Assembly: GCA_965204155.1 (NCBI GenBank)
Contig: OZ241971.1
Coordinates: 3,596,001-3,660,000, forward strand
From: UBA6522 sp965204155
GTDB lineage: Bacteria; Pseudomonadota; Gammaproteobacteria; Steroidobacterales; Rariloculaceae
Length of the DNA: 64,000 bases
Reading direction: 5' to 3'
Each line of letters opens with the position of its first letter. Position 1 is the first letter of the stretch. The notes under the pieces are model-generated. The model did no database searches. It had not been told where the DNA came from and worked only from the letters and a program-made list of their open reading frames with translations. The translations under genes and the position numbers were made by a program. Below, in pieces: positions 17,755 to 26,592 of this stretch.

Positions 17755-19254
17755 ATGAACGGCATGGAGAAGTCAGACTCGGGAGTAGTAGCGATGAAGT
17801 CGGCGAACAAGGGAACGGCAGTTCCGGCGGAGTCGATGGAGCGAAGGACCGAGCCCGAGGGGAATCCGCGGAGCCAAAGCACGCACCGGGCGCAGGACCG
17901 GGCACGCGTGTCACAGGCGGCTGAGCGGATACGGCAGTTTGTACAACGGGAACCACAGGCGCGTCTCACGACGCTCCTTCACCATGTCACGGTGGATGCG
18001 CTGCGCTGGGGATTCTTCGAGTTGAAGAAGAACGCCTCGGCAGGCGTGGACGGCATGACGTGGACGATGTACTTGGAAGGGCTGGAAGGTCGACTGACCG
18101 ACCTGCACGACCGCGTGCATTCGGGAGCGTACCGGGCGACGCCATCGCGGCGAGTGAACATTCCGAAGCCGGATGGCGGAACGCGGCCGCTCGGCATCGC
18201 AGCACTGGAGGACAAGATCGTCCAGAAAGCGGTGGCAGAGATGATCCTGACGCCGATTTACGAGGCGCAGTTCCTGGGGTTCAGCTACGGGTTCCGGCCG
18301 GGGCGAGGGGCGCACGATGCGCTCGATGCGCTAGCGGTCGGGATCGAGCGGCGGAAAATCGGCTGGGTGGTCGACTGCGACATCCGCGCATTCTTCGACA
18401 ACGTCTCACGCGACTGGCTGGTCCGGTTTCTTGAGCACCGCATCGGGGACAAGCGGGTGATACGGCTGGTCATCAAGTGGTTGAACGCCGGTGTCATGGA
18501 AGATGGAGAACGGTGGGACAACCTGCGGGGGACACCGCAGGGATCGGTGATTTCGCCGATTTTGGCGAACGTCTACCTGCACTATGTCCTTGACCTATGG
18601 TTCCAGAGGCAGTGGCGCCGCCACGAGGTCGGAGGCGACGCCATCATTGTGCGCTACGCCGACGACTTTGTGGTGGGCTTCCAGTACAAGCAGGATGCGG
18701 AGCGATTCCTCGACGCCGTGAAGGCGCGCTTTGAACGCTTTGAACTGGACCTGCATCCCGACAAGACCCGACTCATCGAATTTGGGAGGTTTGCGATGAG
18801 AAACCGGCGGCAACGCGGGCAGCGCAAACCGGAGACGTTCGATTTTCTGGGCTTCACGCACTATTGCACGAAGGACCGGAACGGGAGCTTTCAGTTGGGA
18901 CGCAAGCCAATGGCGAAGCGGATGACTCGTACCTTGAAGCGGATCGCGGAGGCTCTTTGTCGGCGACGGCACCGCCCCAAGGCGGAAACGGCCCGCTGGT
19001 TGGGCCGCGTGATCGATGGGTGGCTGAACTACTATGCTGTGCCGACCAGCTTTCGTTGGCTGGCTCGGTTCATCCACTGCGTGAAGCGCCTGTGGTTTCG
19101 TACACTGCGTCGTCGCTCGCAGAAAGATCGTCACTCTTGGGATGCCCTGCAACGATTGGTGGATACCCACTGGCCCAGACTGACCATCCGACACCCGTGG
19201 CCGAGCCAACGATTGGCCGTTCATCCGACCCAAGGGAGGAGCCGGATGCCTTAG
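17755..19254 (+). CDS. ltrA: Group II intron reverse transcriptase/maturase
   Basis: A 499-residue intron-encoded protein. It has the reverse-transcriptase blocks (SAGVDGMTW, PKPDGGTRPLGIAALEDKIVQ, YGFRPGRGAHDAL, GTPQGSVISPILANVYLHYVLD), the catalytic YADD in IVRYADDFVVG, the thumb segment and a C-terminal maturase domain (RWLGRVIDGWLNYYAVP). No HNH endonuclease domain follows, so insertion would rely on nicked or replicating DNA. It promotes splicing and retrotransposition of its host intron. The AGGAGG at 17734-17739 lies 15 nt from the ATG, farther than usual. Unusually, the last codons and the stop lie within ribozyme domain V. Confidence 0.95.
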   Translation: MNGMEKSDSGVVAMKSANKGTAVPAESMERRTEPEGNPRSQSTHRAQDRARVSQAAERIRQFVQREPQARLTTLLHHVTVDALRWGFFELKKNASAGVDGMTWTMYLEGLEGRLTDLHDRVHSGAYRATPSRRVNIPKPDGGTRPLGIAALEDKIVQKAVAEMILTPIYEAQFLGFSYGFRPGRGAHDALDALAVGIERRKIGWVVDCDIRAFFDNVSRDWLVRFLEHRIGDKRVIRLVIKWLNAGVMEDGERWDNLRGTPQGSVISPILANVYLHYVLDLWFQRQWRRHEVGGDAIIVRYADDFVVGFQYKQDAERFLDAVKARFERFELDLHPDKTRLIEFGRFAMRNRRQRGQRKPETFDFLGFTHYCTKDRNGSFQLGRKPMAKRMTRTLKRIAEALCRRRHRPKAETARWLGRVIDGWLNYYAVPTSFRWLARFIHCVKRLWFRTLRRRSQKDRHSWDALQRLVDTHWPRLTIRHPWPSQRLAVHPTQGRSRMP

Positions 19255-19310
19255 CGGGCACGTCCGGATCTGTGCGGGGGGTCCCCAGCAATGGGGATCC
19301 CTACCGCGAT
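19239..19310 (+). ncRNA. Group II intron domains V and VI
   Basis: Domain V runs from GAGCCGGATGCC to GGCACGTCCGGATC (19239-19270), with the AGC triad at 19240-19242. By simple pairing the triad G faces an A where most introns have a U; this may be a lineage feature or a defect. Domain VI is the hairpin GCGGGGGGTCCCC...GGGGATCCCTACCGC with a likely branch-point A at 19303, eight nucleotides from the 3' end. Confidence 0.7.
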
Positions 19311-19600
19311 AAAACCAGCTGGAGCTGTTCGCCGACCGCACGTCCTGTCAGCAGTGGTGGCCGAACCAGTTCCGGCTGCTGTTGGCCTCACTGGCCTACA
19401 CGCTGATCGAGACCATCCGGCGCATCGGGCTCAAAGGCACCGCGCTGGCGAGAGCCTATGTCGGTACCATCCGCCTGAAGCTGTTCAAGATCGGCGCGGT
19501 GATCCTGATCAATACCCGCCGCGTGCGGTTCCTGCTCAGCAGCTCCTGTCCGAACCAGGACCTGTACTTCCTGGTGGCCAGACGCCTGGCCGGCGGATAA
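19311..19600 (+). CDS. IS1380-family transposase, exon 2
   Basis: Completes the transposase after splicing: ENQLELFADRTSCQQWWPNQ, cut here at 20 residues, then FRLLLASLAYTLIETIRRIG and the end LVARRLAGG. The QWWPNQFRLLL segment is conserved in this family. The frame continues exactly from the partial codon at 17394 and stops at TAA 19598-19600. The remaining 200 bp of the element to the right end hold no gene. Confidence 0.88.
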
Positions 19601-19806
19601 GACTCACTCGTCCTGTTCCCGAAGGCGTGGACCGAACACGCCAGGCCCCGCTACCTCCGATCCCCTTCCAAACCGCCTCAACCCACCTCGCCACGCCTCG
19701 ATCCGAACCGAAACAAGGCCATCGATCGCCTCCAGCGCGCCCTGAACCCCACTGAATCCGTCCAAACCCGAAAATCGCTCAGCCTTCAAGCTAAAATCGG
19801 CGACTC

Positions 19807-19820
19807 GTGCAATATCCGGG
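19807..19820 (+). repeat. IS1380 right terminal inverted repeat
   Basis: GTGCAATATCCGGG, the imperfect reverse complement of the left end, followed by CTAG at 19821-19824. Confidence 0.8.
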
Positions 19821-19870
19821 CTAGATTGGTGATACCTGTTCCGTTTCGTAATCGAGAGCGCTGGCTACAA

Positions 19871-20293
19871 CTACCTGCCCAGAAATTCCCGTATACGATC
19901 CTCAATCCCCTCCCCCGCCCGCACTCCGCATTCCCAAATCACAAGCGAGTCCCAGCCCAACTCCCGGAGACGAACCTGGTTGTCGGCGTCGCGGATAACG
20001 TTGCCGTCAAGCTTCGGAAGCCATTAATCGACGTTCGACTTCGAGCGGTGGGCGATCTTGCAGCCGGGGTCGAAATGCTGGTGCCAAAAACAGCCGTGAA
20101 CGAAGATGACCTTGCGTCGGCCTGCAAACACCATGTCGGGGCGGCCCGGCAGGCCGTGCCGGTGAAGCCGGTAGCGGTAGCCCATGCCGTGAACGAGGCG
20201 GCGCACGGCGAGTTCGGATTTCATGTCCTTGCTTCGGATAGCCCGCCGTCGGGGTTCTACTTGTATCGGTATGCCATGAAGATGATATGGCAA
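19871..20293 (-). pseudogene. vsr: Very-short-patch repair endonuclease, broken by one nonsense codon
   Basis: The product begins near 20293 with RRRAIRSKDMKSELAVRRL and has the Vsr core GRPDMVFAGRRKVIFVHG followed by CFWHQH. The frame meets TAA at 20024-20026 within SNVD-stop-WLPKLDGN, where Vsr proteins have tyrosine (TAT to TAA). Past the stop the same frame continues without further damage through RLRELGWDSLVIWEC to a normal stop at 19871. A working enzyme nicks T:G mismatches left by cytosine-5 methylation; no Dcm-type methylase is visible in the window. The gene ends about 50 bp from the insertion sequence. A sequencing error is the alternative to recent loss. Confidence 0.85.
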
Positions 20294-20429
20294 TGGAGAG
20301 TTCCTTCATCTGCACCGCATTCCCGACCTGCGCATACTGCTCCGTCCGCGGATCCGCGAAGCTAAACCGGTCGGGGAAGAGCTGCAGCCGTATTGCGGGG
20401 GAGCAAATGTTCCGGAACCGGTCGCGTCA

Positions 20430-20657
20430 CTATTGGCCCAGAAACCGGACGATTCCCAACGTGATGGCGGCGTTCGCGCCAATGATGCCCAGGGCGACGC
20501 GGTACAGGTCCGCCCGCAGCCCGGCCAGATCCGTCTTGGTGGCCAGGTGCTCGGATTCGAGCTTGCCTACCGTGCGGGCGAGTGCTTCGGCTTGCTTGGG
20601 GTCAAATCCCGCGTCCTGCAATTCCTTTGCTGCCGCCAGTGTGTCGATCGATGCCAT
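20430..20657 (-). CDS. Small coiled-coil membrane protein (DUF1640-like)
   Basis: A 75-residue protein. The first 50 residues are helical and charged (LAAAKELQDAGFDPKQAEAL, then VGKLESEHLATKTDLAGLRAD), and the end is one membrane segment (LYRVALGIIGANAAITLGIV). This layout matches the CCDC90/DUF1640 type of bacterial protein, usually of unknown function and often near mobile DNA. A second protein of the same design lies at 23361-23642. Confidence 0.7.
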   Translation of the reverse strand: MASIDTLAAAKELQDAGFDPKQAEALARTVGKLESEHLATKTDLAGLRADLYRVALGIIGANAAITLGIVRFLGQ

Positions 20658-20999
20658 TCGCCTACCTTATTCATCAATGAGTCGTTCTGCAATTGAGGGT
20701 CAGGAACCGGCTTGGTGCGCGCTTCCGACAGCGTTTACTATCCGCGCCTGGATGCTGGGGAACAAGCTGGGAAACTCGGCGAATCAGCGAGATTCGGACG
20801 AATGATTCGACCGCTGGGGAAGGTCTGAACAACTGTCAGAATTGGCCGTGCGAATGACAGCGTGCAATCTTTCCGCATGCCAGCCGAACAACCGGCTCAG
20901 CGCGCGGCCCCGCTCCAGCATACGCGGAGAGTTGATCGTCTGGCGATTGGCGAATCGTGTTGTCTATCCAGTACAGTGTTTCTGGAGGTGTCTCTGGAG
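20658..20999. other. Intergenic stretch without recognised features
   Basis: About 340 bp between the divergent small coiled-coil gene and the propeller lipoprotein gene. Both promoters should lie here, but I could not pick convincing -35/-10 pairs. The only short palindromic motifs are weak. Confidence 0.5.
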
Positions 21000-23291
21000 G
21001 TGGACCGTCATCCTTTCCGGATAGCGATTGTTTGCGGACTCGTGGCAGTGTGCTCGTGCGGCGGAGGCGGGTCTGGGCGGGACAGTGGCGAGCAGCCATC
21101 GGGCGTGAGTCGTCCGGGTCCCGGAACGATCGGTCAAGCGCCGGCGGGAGGGGAGCTCAGTAGCGATGTTCTCGTCGTCAACTTCCCCTTCGAGCATGCT
21201 GCCTTTGGTTTTTCGGACATCACCGTTTCAGGGTTCATCGACCATGGTGAATTTGCACGGTTCTCCGTCAACGTTCTGGTAAACGACACCCCGACTCCCG
21301 GGGAGATCGACGACGCAGGCAGTTTTGTCGTATCGAATGTGCCGCTGGGTATGGTGGACGCGAGCGTGTCGCTCGACATCGTAGCGGAGCACCCTGATCT
21401 TGGGACTGCCCGAAAATCGCTGGATCTTTCAAGGTCGCCGGATGTGGGATCCTTTGCAGATATCGAGATTGACGATGATCGGAATCGTCTGGTTGCCGTG
21501 GATCGGCATGCCGGATCGATTGTCGCAATCGATCTGGCAGACGACCATCGCGAAATTGTCTCCGGTCCGCTCCTGGGTGGCGGCGAGGATCTTTCCGAAT
21601 CCGTTGCGCGAATCCTGTTCACGGGAACCGGGAAGCAAATCGCTGAGCCGGTCGCTCTTGCCCTGGACGGTGCAAATAACCTTGCCTATGTCCTTGACGA
21701 GGATGAGCGAGCGTTATTCAAGGTGGATTTGACCACCGGCGAGCAGTCCATGCTCTTCGAGAAGGGATTTGGAGGGCGAGTGGCATTCAATCCTGCCAAT
21801 GGTTCGGTTGTACTCACCGACCGCGAAGACCATGGGTTTCGAGTGGTCGTTTTCGATCCGCCAACGAATTCTCAATCGGTGATATTCGATGCAGGAATAG
21901 GCAACGGCCCTGGTTTCCCGCCGGCTGAAGGATTGGCTATCGACCCGGATTTCAATCGGGCCATTCTCGTTGACAGAAACAGCGACTACCTGTACGCCAT
22001 CTCGCTCTGGACCGGGTCGTTCAGGGTGATTTCCGAGCCAAACAATGATGCAAGCCCCTACAGTGGTTCCATGTCGGACATTGCCGTGCTTGATGGAATT
22101 GCCTATGTGGTGGACGCAAATTTGGGATCGGTCGTAAAGGTTGATCTGGCCACGGGGCATAGGGCGACCCTGTCGGATGCTTCAACCGCTGACGGCGTGC
22201 CGATCGGTTCCGGCCCGGCGCTCGAATTGCCGGTGGCGATTGTTTTCGACTCCCGCAATGGCCGGCTTCTCGTTGCCGATGACGTGGGGGCAGCCCTTGT
22301 CGCCGTTGACCCTGAATCGGGCGATCGCACAGAAATCACCAATGCAGGGATTGGCGCGGGCGTCAGTCTGAAGTATCCGATCGGGCTGGCGATGACCGCA
22401 AACCCGGTCCGGTTGTTTGCCGCTGACTCACGGTCTGGAATTGTTGTCGAATTCGACCTGAACGGCGGTGATCGAAGACTGGTACTGGGCACTGGCGAGG
22501 CCGGGGAAACATCTGGCAACTACCCGTCGGCCCTGGCCGTGGATGAGGCCCGGAATCGGCTCTATTTCGGTGACTATGGTGCCCGTGCCTTGTTCTCGTT
22601 GGATCTCGCGGGGGGAGAGCCCATCGTGGTTTCCGATTCAACCCGTGGATCCGGTCCTCTTTTCGGTACGATTTCCGATATCGAACTCGACCCGTCAAGT
22701 GGCGTCGCGTACGTGTCGGACCGGGTGCTTGGCGCCGTGCTTGCAGTGGACCTGACAAGTGGCGACCGCCGCATAGTTTCCGATGCGGAAATCGGGGTCG
22801 GAGAAAGGCTGCGAATCCCGTTTGCTATTGAACTTGATCTGGACGATCAGCGGGCGTTCGTTGCGGACATCGGCACGGACTCCATTTACCAAGTTAATCT
22901 GTTGAACGGAGATCGTATCCTCGTATCCCGGGATCCCCTGGCTGACGGATTGCTGGCCGTCTCCCTTGGGGATATAGCGTACGACGCACGTAATGAGCAA
23001 ATTTTCGTCCTGGACCCCCACCGAGGAAGCGTTTATGCGATCAACCTGGTCACCGGTTGGGCGGAGCTTGTCTCGGGCGATGCCAGCGTTTCGGCCCTGG
23101 GGGAGGATGCCGAGGGGCGGCGGCAGGAAACCGACGTGCCGCGCCAGATCGGCGGCGGGACTGCTCTAGCCCAGCCGAGACGCATCGAGCTGGATTCCGA
23201 CGGGATGATCGCCTACGTATTGGATGACGGCTACGATGGATTGTTCGCTGTCAATCTGCACGGCGGGGATCGACAGCTCATCAGCAAGTAG
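21000..23291 (+). CDS. Exported lipoprotein with beta-propeller (NHL/YncE-like) repeats
   Basis: About 763 residues. I start at GTG 21000 because GGAGG lies 11 bases upstream and the product then opens with a lipoprotein signal (FRIAIVCGLVAVCSC) followed by a glycine-rich linker; the frame itself is open from 20862. The body has ten or more blades of 45-60 residues with the pattern AY/VADxxxxALxAVDLxxGxRxxxS, for example AYVLDEDERALFKVDLTTGE and LLVADDVGAALVAVDPESGD. Such propellers bind ligands or proteins at the cell surface; no enzyme active site is evident. An Ig-like domain may occupy residues 55-145. It is flanked by two small coiled-coil genes facing the other way. Confidence 0.8.
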   Translation: MDRHPFRIAIVCGLVAVCSCGGGGSGRDSGEQPSGVSRPGPGTIGQAPAGGELSSDVLVVNFPFEHAAFGFSDITVSGFIDHGEFARFSVNVLVNDTPTPGEIDDAGSFVVSNVPLGMVDASVSLDIVAEHPDLGTARKSLDLSRSPDVGSFADIEIDDDRNRLVAVDRHAGSIVAIDLADDHREIVSGPLLGGGEDLSESVARILFTGTGKQIAEPVALALDGANNLAYVLDEDERALFKVDLTTGEQSMLFEKGFGGRVAFNPANGSVVLTDREDHGFRVVVFDPPTNSQSVIFDAGIGNGPGFPPAEGLAIDPDFNRAILVDRNSDYLYAISLWTGSFRVISEPNNDASPYSGSMSDIAVLDGIAYVVDANLGSVVKVDLATGHRATLSDASTADGVPIGSGPALELPVAIVFDSRNGRLLVADDVGAALVAVDPESGDRTEITNAGIGAGVSLKYPIGLAMTANPVRLFAADSRSGIVVEFDLNGGDRRLVLGTGEAGETSGNYPSALAVDEARNRLYFGDYGARALFSLDLAGGEPIVVSDSTRGSGPLFGTISDIELDPSSGVAYVSDRVLGAVLAVDLTSGDRRIVSDAEIGVGERLRIPFAIELDLDDQRAFVADIGTDSIYQVNLLNGDRILVSRDPLADGLLAVSLGDIAYDARNEQIFVLDPHRGSVYAINLVTGWAELVSGDASVSALGEDAEGRRQETDVPRQIGGGTALAQPRRIELDSDGMIAYVLDDGYDGLFAVNLHGGDRQLISK

Positions 23292-23360
23292 CCGCATTCT
23301 TCAGTTACCCTCCCACGCGGCCAACCAATTGCCCGGGAGGTTGCTACTACAGTTAGCGGG

Positions 23361-23642
23361 CTATCCCCCGCCCAGGATCGTTTGCAGTCCCGCTACCAGC
23401 CCGACCAGCCCGGTGAGCACGCCGACAATGGCAGCTCCCTGAAGCCAGAGGGCCCGGTACAGCTTTGCTTCCTGCGCTGCGAACCCCTTGTCGATGGTTG
23501 CTCGCATTTCCGCGAATCTGCCATCGACGTACGCTCGCATTTCGGTGAATCTGCCATCAACGTACGTCCGCATTTCGGCGTTTCGGGTTTCGAACTGATC
23601 CGAAGTCACCAGATCGCCCGTGGACCGCTGAATCGTATTCAT
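23361..23642 (-). CDS. Small coiled-coil membrane protein with repeated YVDGRF motif
   Basis: 93 residues. The central part repeats a unit of about 11 residues: EMRTYVDGRF, EMRAYVDGRF, EMRATIDKGF, a heptad-like coiled coil. The C-terminus is a single membrane segment (GAAIVGVLTGLVGLVAGLQT). Its design is like that of the 75-residue protein at 20430-20657. It lies just downstream of xylA on the same strand... the gap to the xylA stop is 24 bp, with xylA transcribed toward lower coordinates into a separate frame. No function can be assigned. Confidence 0.65.
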   Translation of the reverse strand: MNTIQRSTGDLVTSDQFETRNAEMRTYVDGRFTEMRAYVDGRFAEMRATIDKGFAAQEAKLYRALWLQGAAIVGVLTGLVGLVAGLQTILGGG

Positions 23643-23666
23643 GACATTTCGGCTACCGGGGAACCG

Positions 23667-25001
23667 CTAGATGTACTGGTTGACCAGGTTTTCCAGCCAC
23701 TCCTGTCGGCCGCTGATGCTGGCTGGCTCGCCGTTTGCGGCGGCGATGTCCCTTAGTGCCTCAAGGCCGAGGTCGCCGCGGGCGAAGGCGGCGCCGTCGC
23801 CGTTGTCGAAGCTCGCGTAGCGGGTCGCGCGGTTGGCGACCAGCGGGCTTTGTTCGATCAGGTCGTGGGCGATGGCAAGGCCGCGGGCGAAGGCGTCCAT
23901 GCCGCCGATGTGGCCGATGAAGATATCCTCGGGATCCACCGATTCGCGGCGCACCTTGGCATCGAAATTCAGGCCACCCGTGTGCAGGCCGCCGTTCTCC
24001 AGCACCACCAGCATGGCTGAAACCGTGTCGTAGAGATCCACCGGAAACTGGTCGGTATCCCAGCCGTTCTGCGGATCGCCGCGATTGGCGTCGATGCTGC
24101 CCAGGAGTCCCGCGTCGGCGCACATCTGCAGTTCGTGAGCGAAGCTGTGGCCTGCCAGGGTGGCGTGGTTGGCCTCGACGTTGACCCTGAAGTCGCCCTC
24201 AAGCCCGTAGTGGCGGATGAAGCCAATTACGGTCTGGGCATCGAAATCGTACTGGTGCTTGCTCGGTTCCATGGGCTTGGGTTCGATCAGGAAGGTCCCC
24301 TTGAAGCCGATGGCGCGGCCGTAGTCCCGGGCTGCGGCCATGAACCTGCCCAGATGGTCCAGTTCCCGGCGCGTGTCGGTGTTGAGCAGGCTCGCGTAGC
24401 CTTCCCGACCGCCCCAGAAGACGTAGTTCTCGCCCCCCAGCGCGACCGTGGCGTCCAGCGCTGCCTTGACCTGGGCCGCAGCGTGCGTGACCACGTTGAA
24501 ATCGGGGTTCGTGGCGGCGCCATTCATGTAGCGCGGATGACTGAACAGGTTGGCCGTGCCCCAGAGCAGCTTGACCCCGGTTGCCTGCTGCCGTTCTGCG
24601 GCGAGTTCGGTCATGTCCCGGAGATTTTGCTCCGAGGTCGCAACGTTGACGCCCTCGGGCGCGATGTCCCGATCATGGAAGCAGTAGTAGGGGACCCCGA
24701 GCTTGCTGAAAAACTCGAATGCCGCATCCACACGGGCTCTGGCCGCGTCCATCCTGTCCGCCGGCTCATCCCAGGGAAAAATCTGCGTACCGGGACCGAA
24801 CGGGTCGGCGCCCGTGCCGCGGAAGGTGTGCCAGTAGCAGACCGCAAATCGCAGGTGCTGTTCCATGGTCTTGCCGCCGATCACCCGATCGGGTTCGTAA
24901 AACTTGAAGGCAAGGGGATTGTCGGAGGACTTTCCCTCGTAGCGAATCTTGCCGATACCGGGGAAGAATTCCCGCTCGCCGATGAATAGGTTACGTGTCA
25001 T
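23667..25001 (-). CDS. xylA: Xylose isomerase
   Basis: 444 residues, the usual length of the longer (class II) enzymes. It converts D-xylose to D-xylulose in the cytoplasm (EC 5.3.1.5). The catalytic histidine region is PYYCFHDRDIAPEG, the metal ligands lie in LIEPKPMEPSKHQYDFD, VNVEANHATLAGH and DANRGDPQNGWDTDQF, and FWGGREGY is a signature of the family. The gene follows xylB on the minus strand by 85 bp, so both are probably one transcript. It supports the idea that the GH43 enzyme at 6.2 kb frees xylose. Confidence 0.98.
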   Translation of the reverse strand: MTRNLFIGEREFFPGIGKIRYEGKSSDNPLAFKFYEPDRVIGGKTMEQHLRFAVCYWHTFRGTGADPFGPGTQIFPWDEPADRMDAARARVDAAFEFFSKLGVPYYCFHDRDIAPEGVNVATSEQNLRDMTELAAERQQATGVKLLWGTANLFSHPRYMNGAATNPDFNVVTHAAAQVKAALDATVALGGENYVFWGGREGYASLLNTDTRRELDHLGRFMAAARDYGRAIGFKGTFLIEPKPMEPSKHQYDFDAQTVIGFIRHYGLEGDFRVNVEANHATLAGHSFAHELQMCADAGLLGSIDANRGDPQNGWDTDQFPVDLYDTVSAMLVVLENGGLHTGGLNFDAKVRRESVDPEDIFIGHIGGMDAFARGLAIAHDLIEQSPLVANRATRYASFDNGDGAAFARGDLGLEALRDIAAANGEPASISGRQEWLENLVNQYI

Positions 25002-25086
25002 TTGGGTTCACTCGAAAAGGTACTGAATGGGCGGTGACTGGAATAAGTACTGGATTGTGTTGATTGGAAGTGGGCCGGACAGGGGT

Positions 25087-26592
25087 TCACTCGAACTGGG
25101 GTCTGAGTTCTTCGAGCCAGGTGTTGTAGGTCTCGAATTGTTGATCGTAGACGGCTTGTGTCGCTGGGTTTGGAACAGCGCCGGCCCCGTCGTCAAATTC
25201 TATGTGCTCGTCGATTTCCGCCGCCAGGGCGCGCGAGTCGCCGTGGCTGGCGCTGCCCAGGAGCATGGCATTCAGCGCGGCGCCCATGGCGGCGCCCTCC
25301 TGGGAGACAGGCAGCCGTACCGGCCGGCCGAAATTGTCCGCCACGATCTGGCGCCAGACCGCGCTGGCTGCGGCACCCCCGGTGAGCCGGATTTCGTCAA
25401 TCCCGTCCACCAGGGTGTCGTGGCCTCGCGCAAACGCCTCAAGCCCGGCACGCAGGCCGAAAACAGCGGCTTCCATGGAAGCCCGGACGATATTGGCGGA
25501 GGTCATGTTGTCGCCGTTGAGTCCGAGGATGCTGCCCTTGCCGTTGGGCAGGTTGGGTGTGCGTTCGCCGTTGTAGAAGGGCAGTACCACGACGCCGTCG
25601 GCGCCCGGCGCGGCCCCGCCGGCGGCTGACTCCATCGTGTCCAGATCCATGTTCAGAAGCGAGCGCGCCAGTTCGCTGGCGACGGTGCAGTTCATCGTGC
25701 ACAGCAGCGGCAACCAGCCGCCGGTGGACGAGCAGAACGCGGCCAGTTCGCCGTCCGGGTCGACGCAGGGTGCGTCGGCGTAGGCGAAAAGCGTTCCGGA
25801 CGTGCCCAGGCTCATGGTCAGGCGCCCTTCGGTGACGTTACCCGTACCGATGGCAGCCATCATGTTGTCGCCGCCGCCGCAGGCGACGGGCGTGCCGGCC
25901 GGCAACCCCAGTTGCCCGGCGAGAGGCGCCCGCAGCGTGCCCACGGTGTCGTCGGCGGCGACGAGAGGCGGCAGGCAGTTCGACAGATCCCGATCCGGGT
26001 CCACGGCGGCAAGCATCTCCGGATGCCAGTCGCGGGAGCCGATGTCCAGCAGTCCGGTACCCGAGGCATCCCCGCACTCCATGGCGAGTTCGCCTGTCAG
26101 GTAGTAGTTGACGTAGTCGTGCGGCAGGAGGATGGTCGCCAGTTTGGCGTACCTGTCCGGGTGATGGTTTTTGAGCCAGGTGATCTTCGACGCCGTATAG
26201 CCCGGCAGGATCGGGTTACCGACCGAGTCGATACAGCGCTGGTCACCGCCAAAGCGCGCGGATATCTCCTCGCACTCACTCACGGTCGCCGTATCGCACC
26301 AGAGCTTCACAGCAGCCAGAACCGTCCCACCCGCGTCCAGGGGTACGAACCCGTGCTGCTGCCCGGAAACTCCGATTGCCTTTACGGAGGATCTGACAGC
26401 CTCAGGAATCTGCGCCAGGGCCGAGTGCAGCGCCTCGATCCACCATTCCGCCAGTTGTTCGCGTGTGCCGTCGGCACGGCTGATCAACTGCAGTTCGCTG
26501 CTGCCCGTGGCCACCACTTCACGCCGCTCGCTGTCGTAGACCAGCGCCTTGAGGCTTTGGGTGCCGACATCAATGCCGAGGAACCTGCTCAT
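25087..26592 (-). CDS. xylB: Xylulokinase
   Basis: 501 residues of the FGGY kinase family. It phosphorylates D-xylulose (EC 2.7.1.17). The N-terminal phosphate-binding motif is FLGIDVGTQSLKALVYD; the substrate region has GVSGQQHGFVPLD; the second domain has the ATP-binding loops SLGTSGTLFAYAD and LTGGAAASAVWRQIVADNFG. It is read divergently from the serine-hydrolase gene at 26686, leaving 93 bp for both promoters. Unlike most sugar-kinase operons, no regulator is adjacent. Confidence 0.96.
   Translation of the reverse strand: MSRFLGIDVGTQSLKALVYDSERREVVATGSSELQLISRADGTREQLAEWWIEALHSALAQIPEAVRSSVKAIGVSGQQHGFVPLDAGGTVLAAVKLWCDTATVSECEEISARFGGDQRCIDSVGNPILPGYTASKITWLKNHHPDRYAKLATILLPHDYVNYYLTGELAMECGDASGTGLLDIGSRDWHPEMLAAVDPDRDLSNCLPPLVAADDTVGTLRAPLAGQLGLPAGTPVACGGGDNMMAAIGTGNVTEGRLTMSLGTSGTLFAYADAPCVDPDGELAAFCSSTGGWLPLLCTMNCTVASELARSLLNMDLDTMESAAGGAAPGADGVVVLPFYNGERTPNLPNGKGSILGLNGDNMTSANIVRASMEAAVFGLRAGLEAFARGHDTLVDGIDEIRLTGGAAASAVWRQIVADNFGRPVRLPVSQEGAAMGAALNAMLLGSASHGDSRALAAEIDEHIEFDDGAGAVPNPATQAVYDQQFETYNTWLEELRPQFE

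Larger units (their letters stand above)
17395..19310 (+). mobile_element. Group II intron inside the transposase gene
   Basis: The boundaries are set by the protein: joining 17394 to 19311 restores the reading IKENQLELFADRTS in perfect frame. The intron begins GAGCGCC (a variant of the usual GUGYG start) and ends CCGCGAT, with domains V and VI just before. TCAAGG at the end of exon 1 can pair with CTTTGA at 17581-17586 (one G-U pair), a candidate IBS1/EBS1 contact. Length is 1,916 nt, usual for an intron with its own reverse transcriptase. The first 360 nt hold ribozyme domains I-IV and no other gene. Confidence 0.9.
16285..19820 (+). mobile_element. IS1380-family insertion sequence carrying a group II intron
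   Basis: The ends are CCCGAATAATGCAC (left) and the reverse complement of CCCGGATATTGCAC (right), 12 of 14 matching. CTAG flanks both sides, which fits the short target duplication of this family, although CTAG is palindromic and could also belong to the ends. The only element-encoded protein is a transposase, whose gene is split by the intron at 17395-19310. Without the intron the element would be about 1,620 bp, a normal size. It sits between the DUF6884 relic and the broken vsr gene. Confidence 0.88.

Noticed and set aside
20024..20026. Recoding of the stop codon in vsr
   Set aside because: The codon is TAA, for which no recoding is known in such bacteria; a nonsense mutation explains it.
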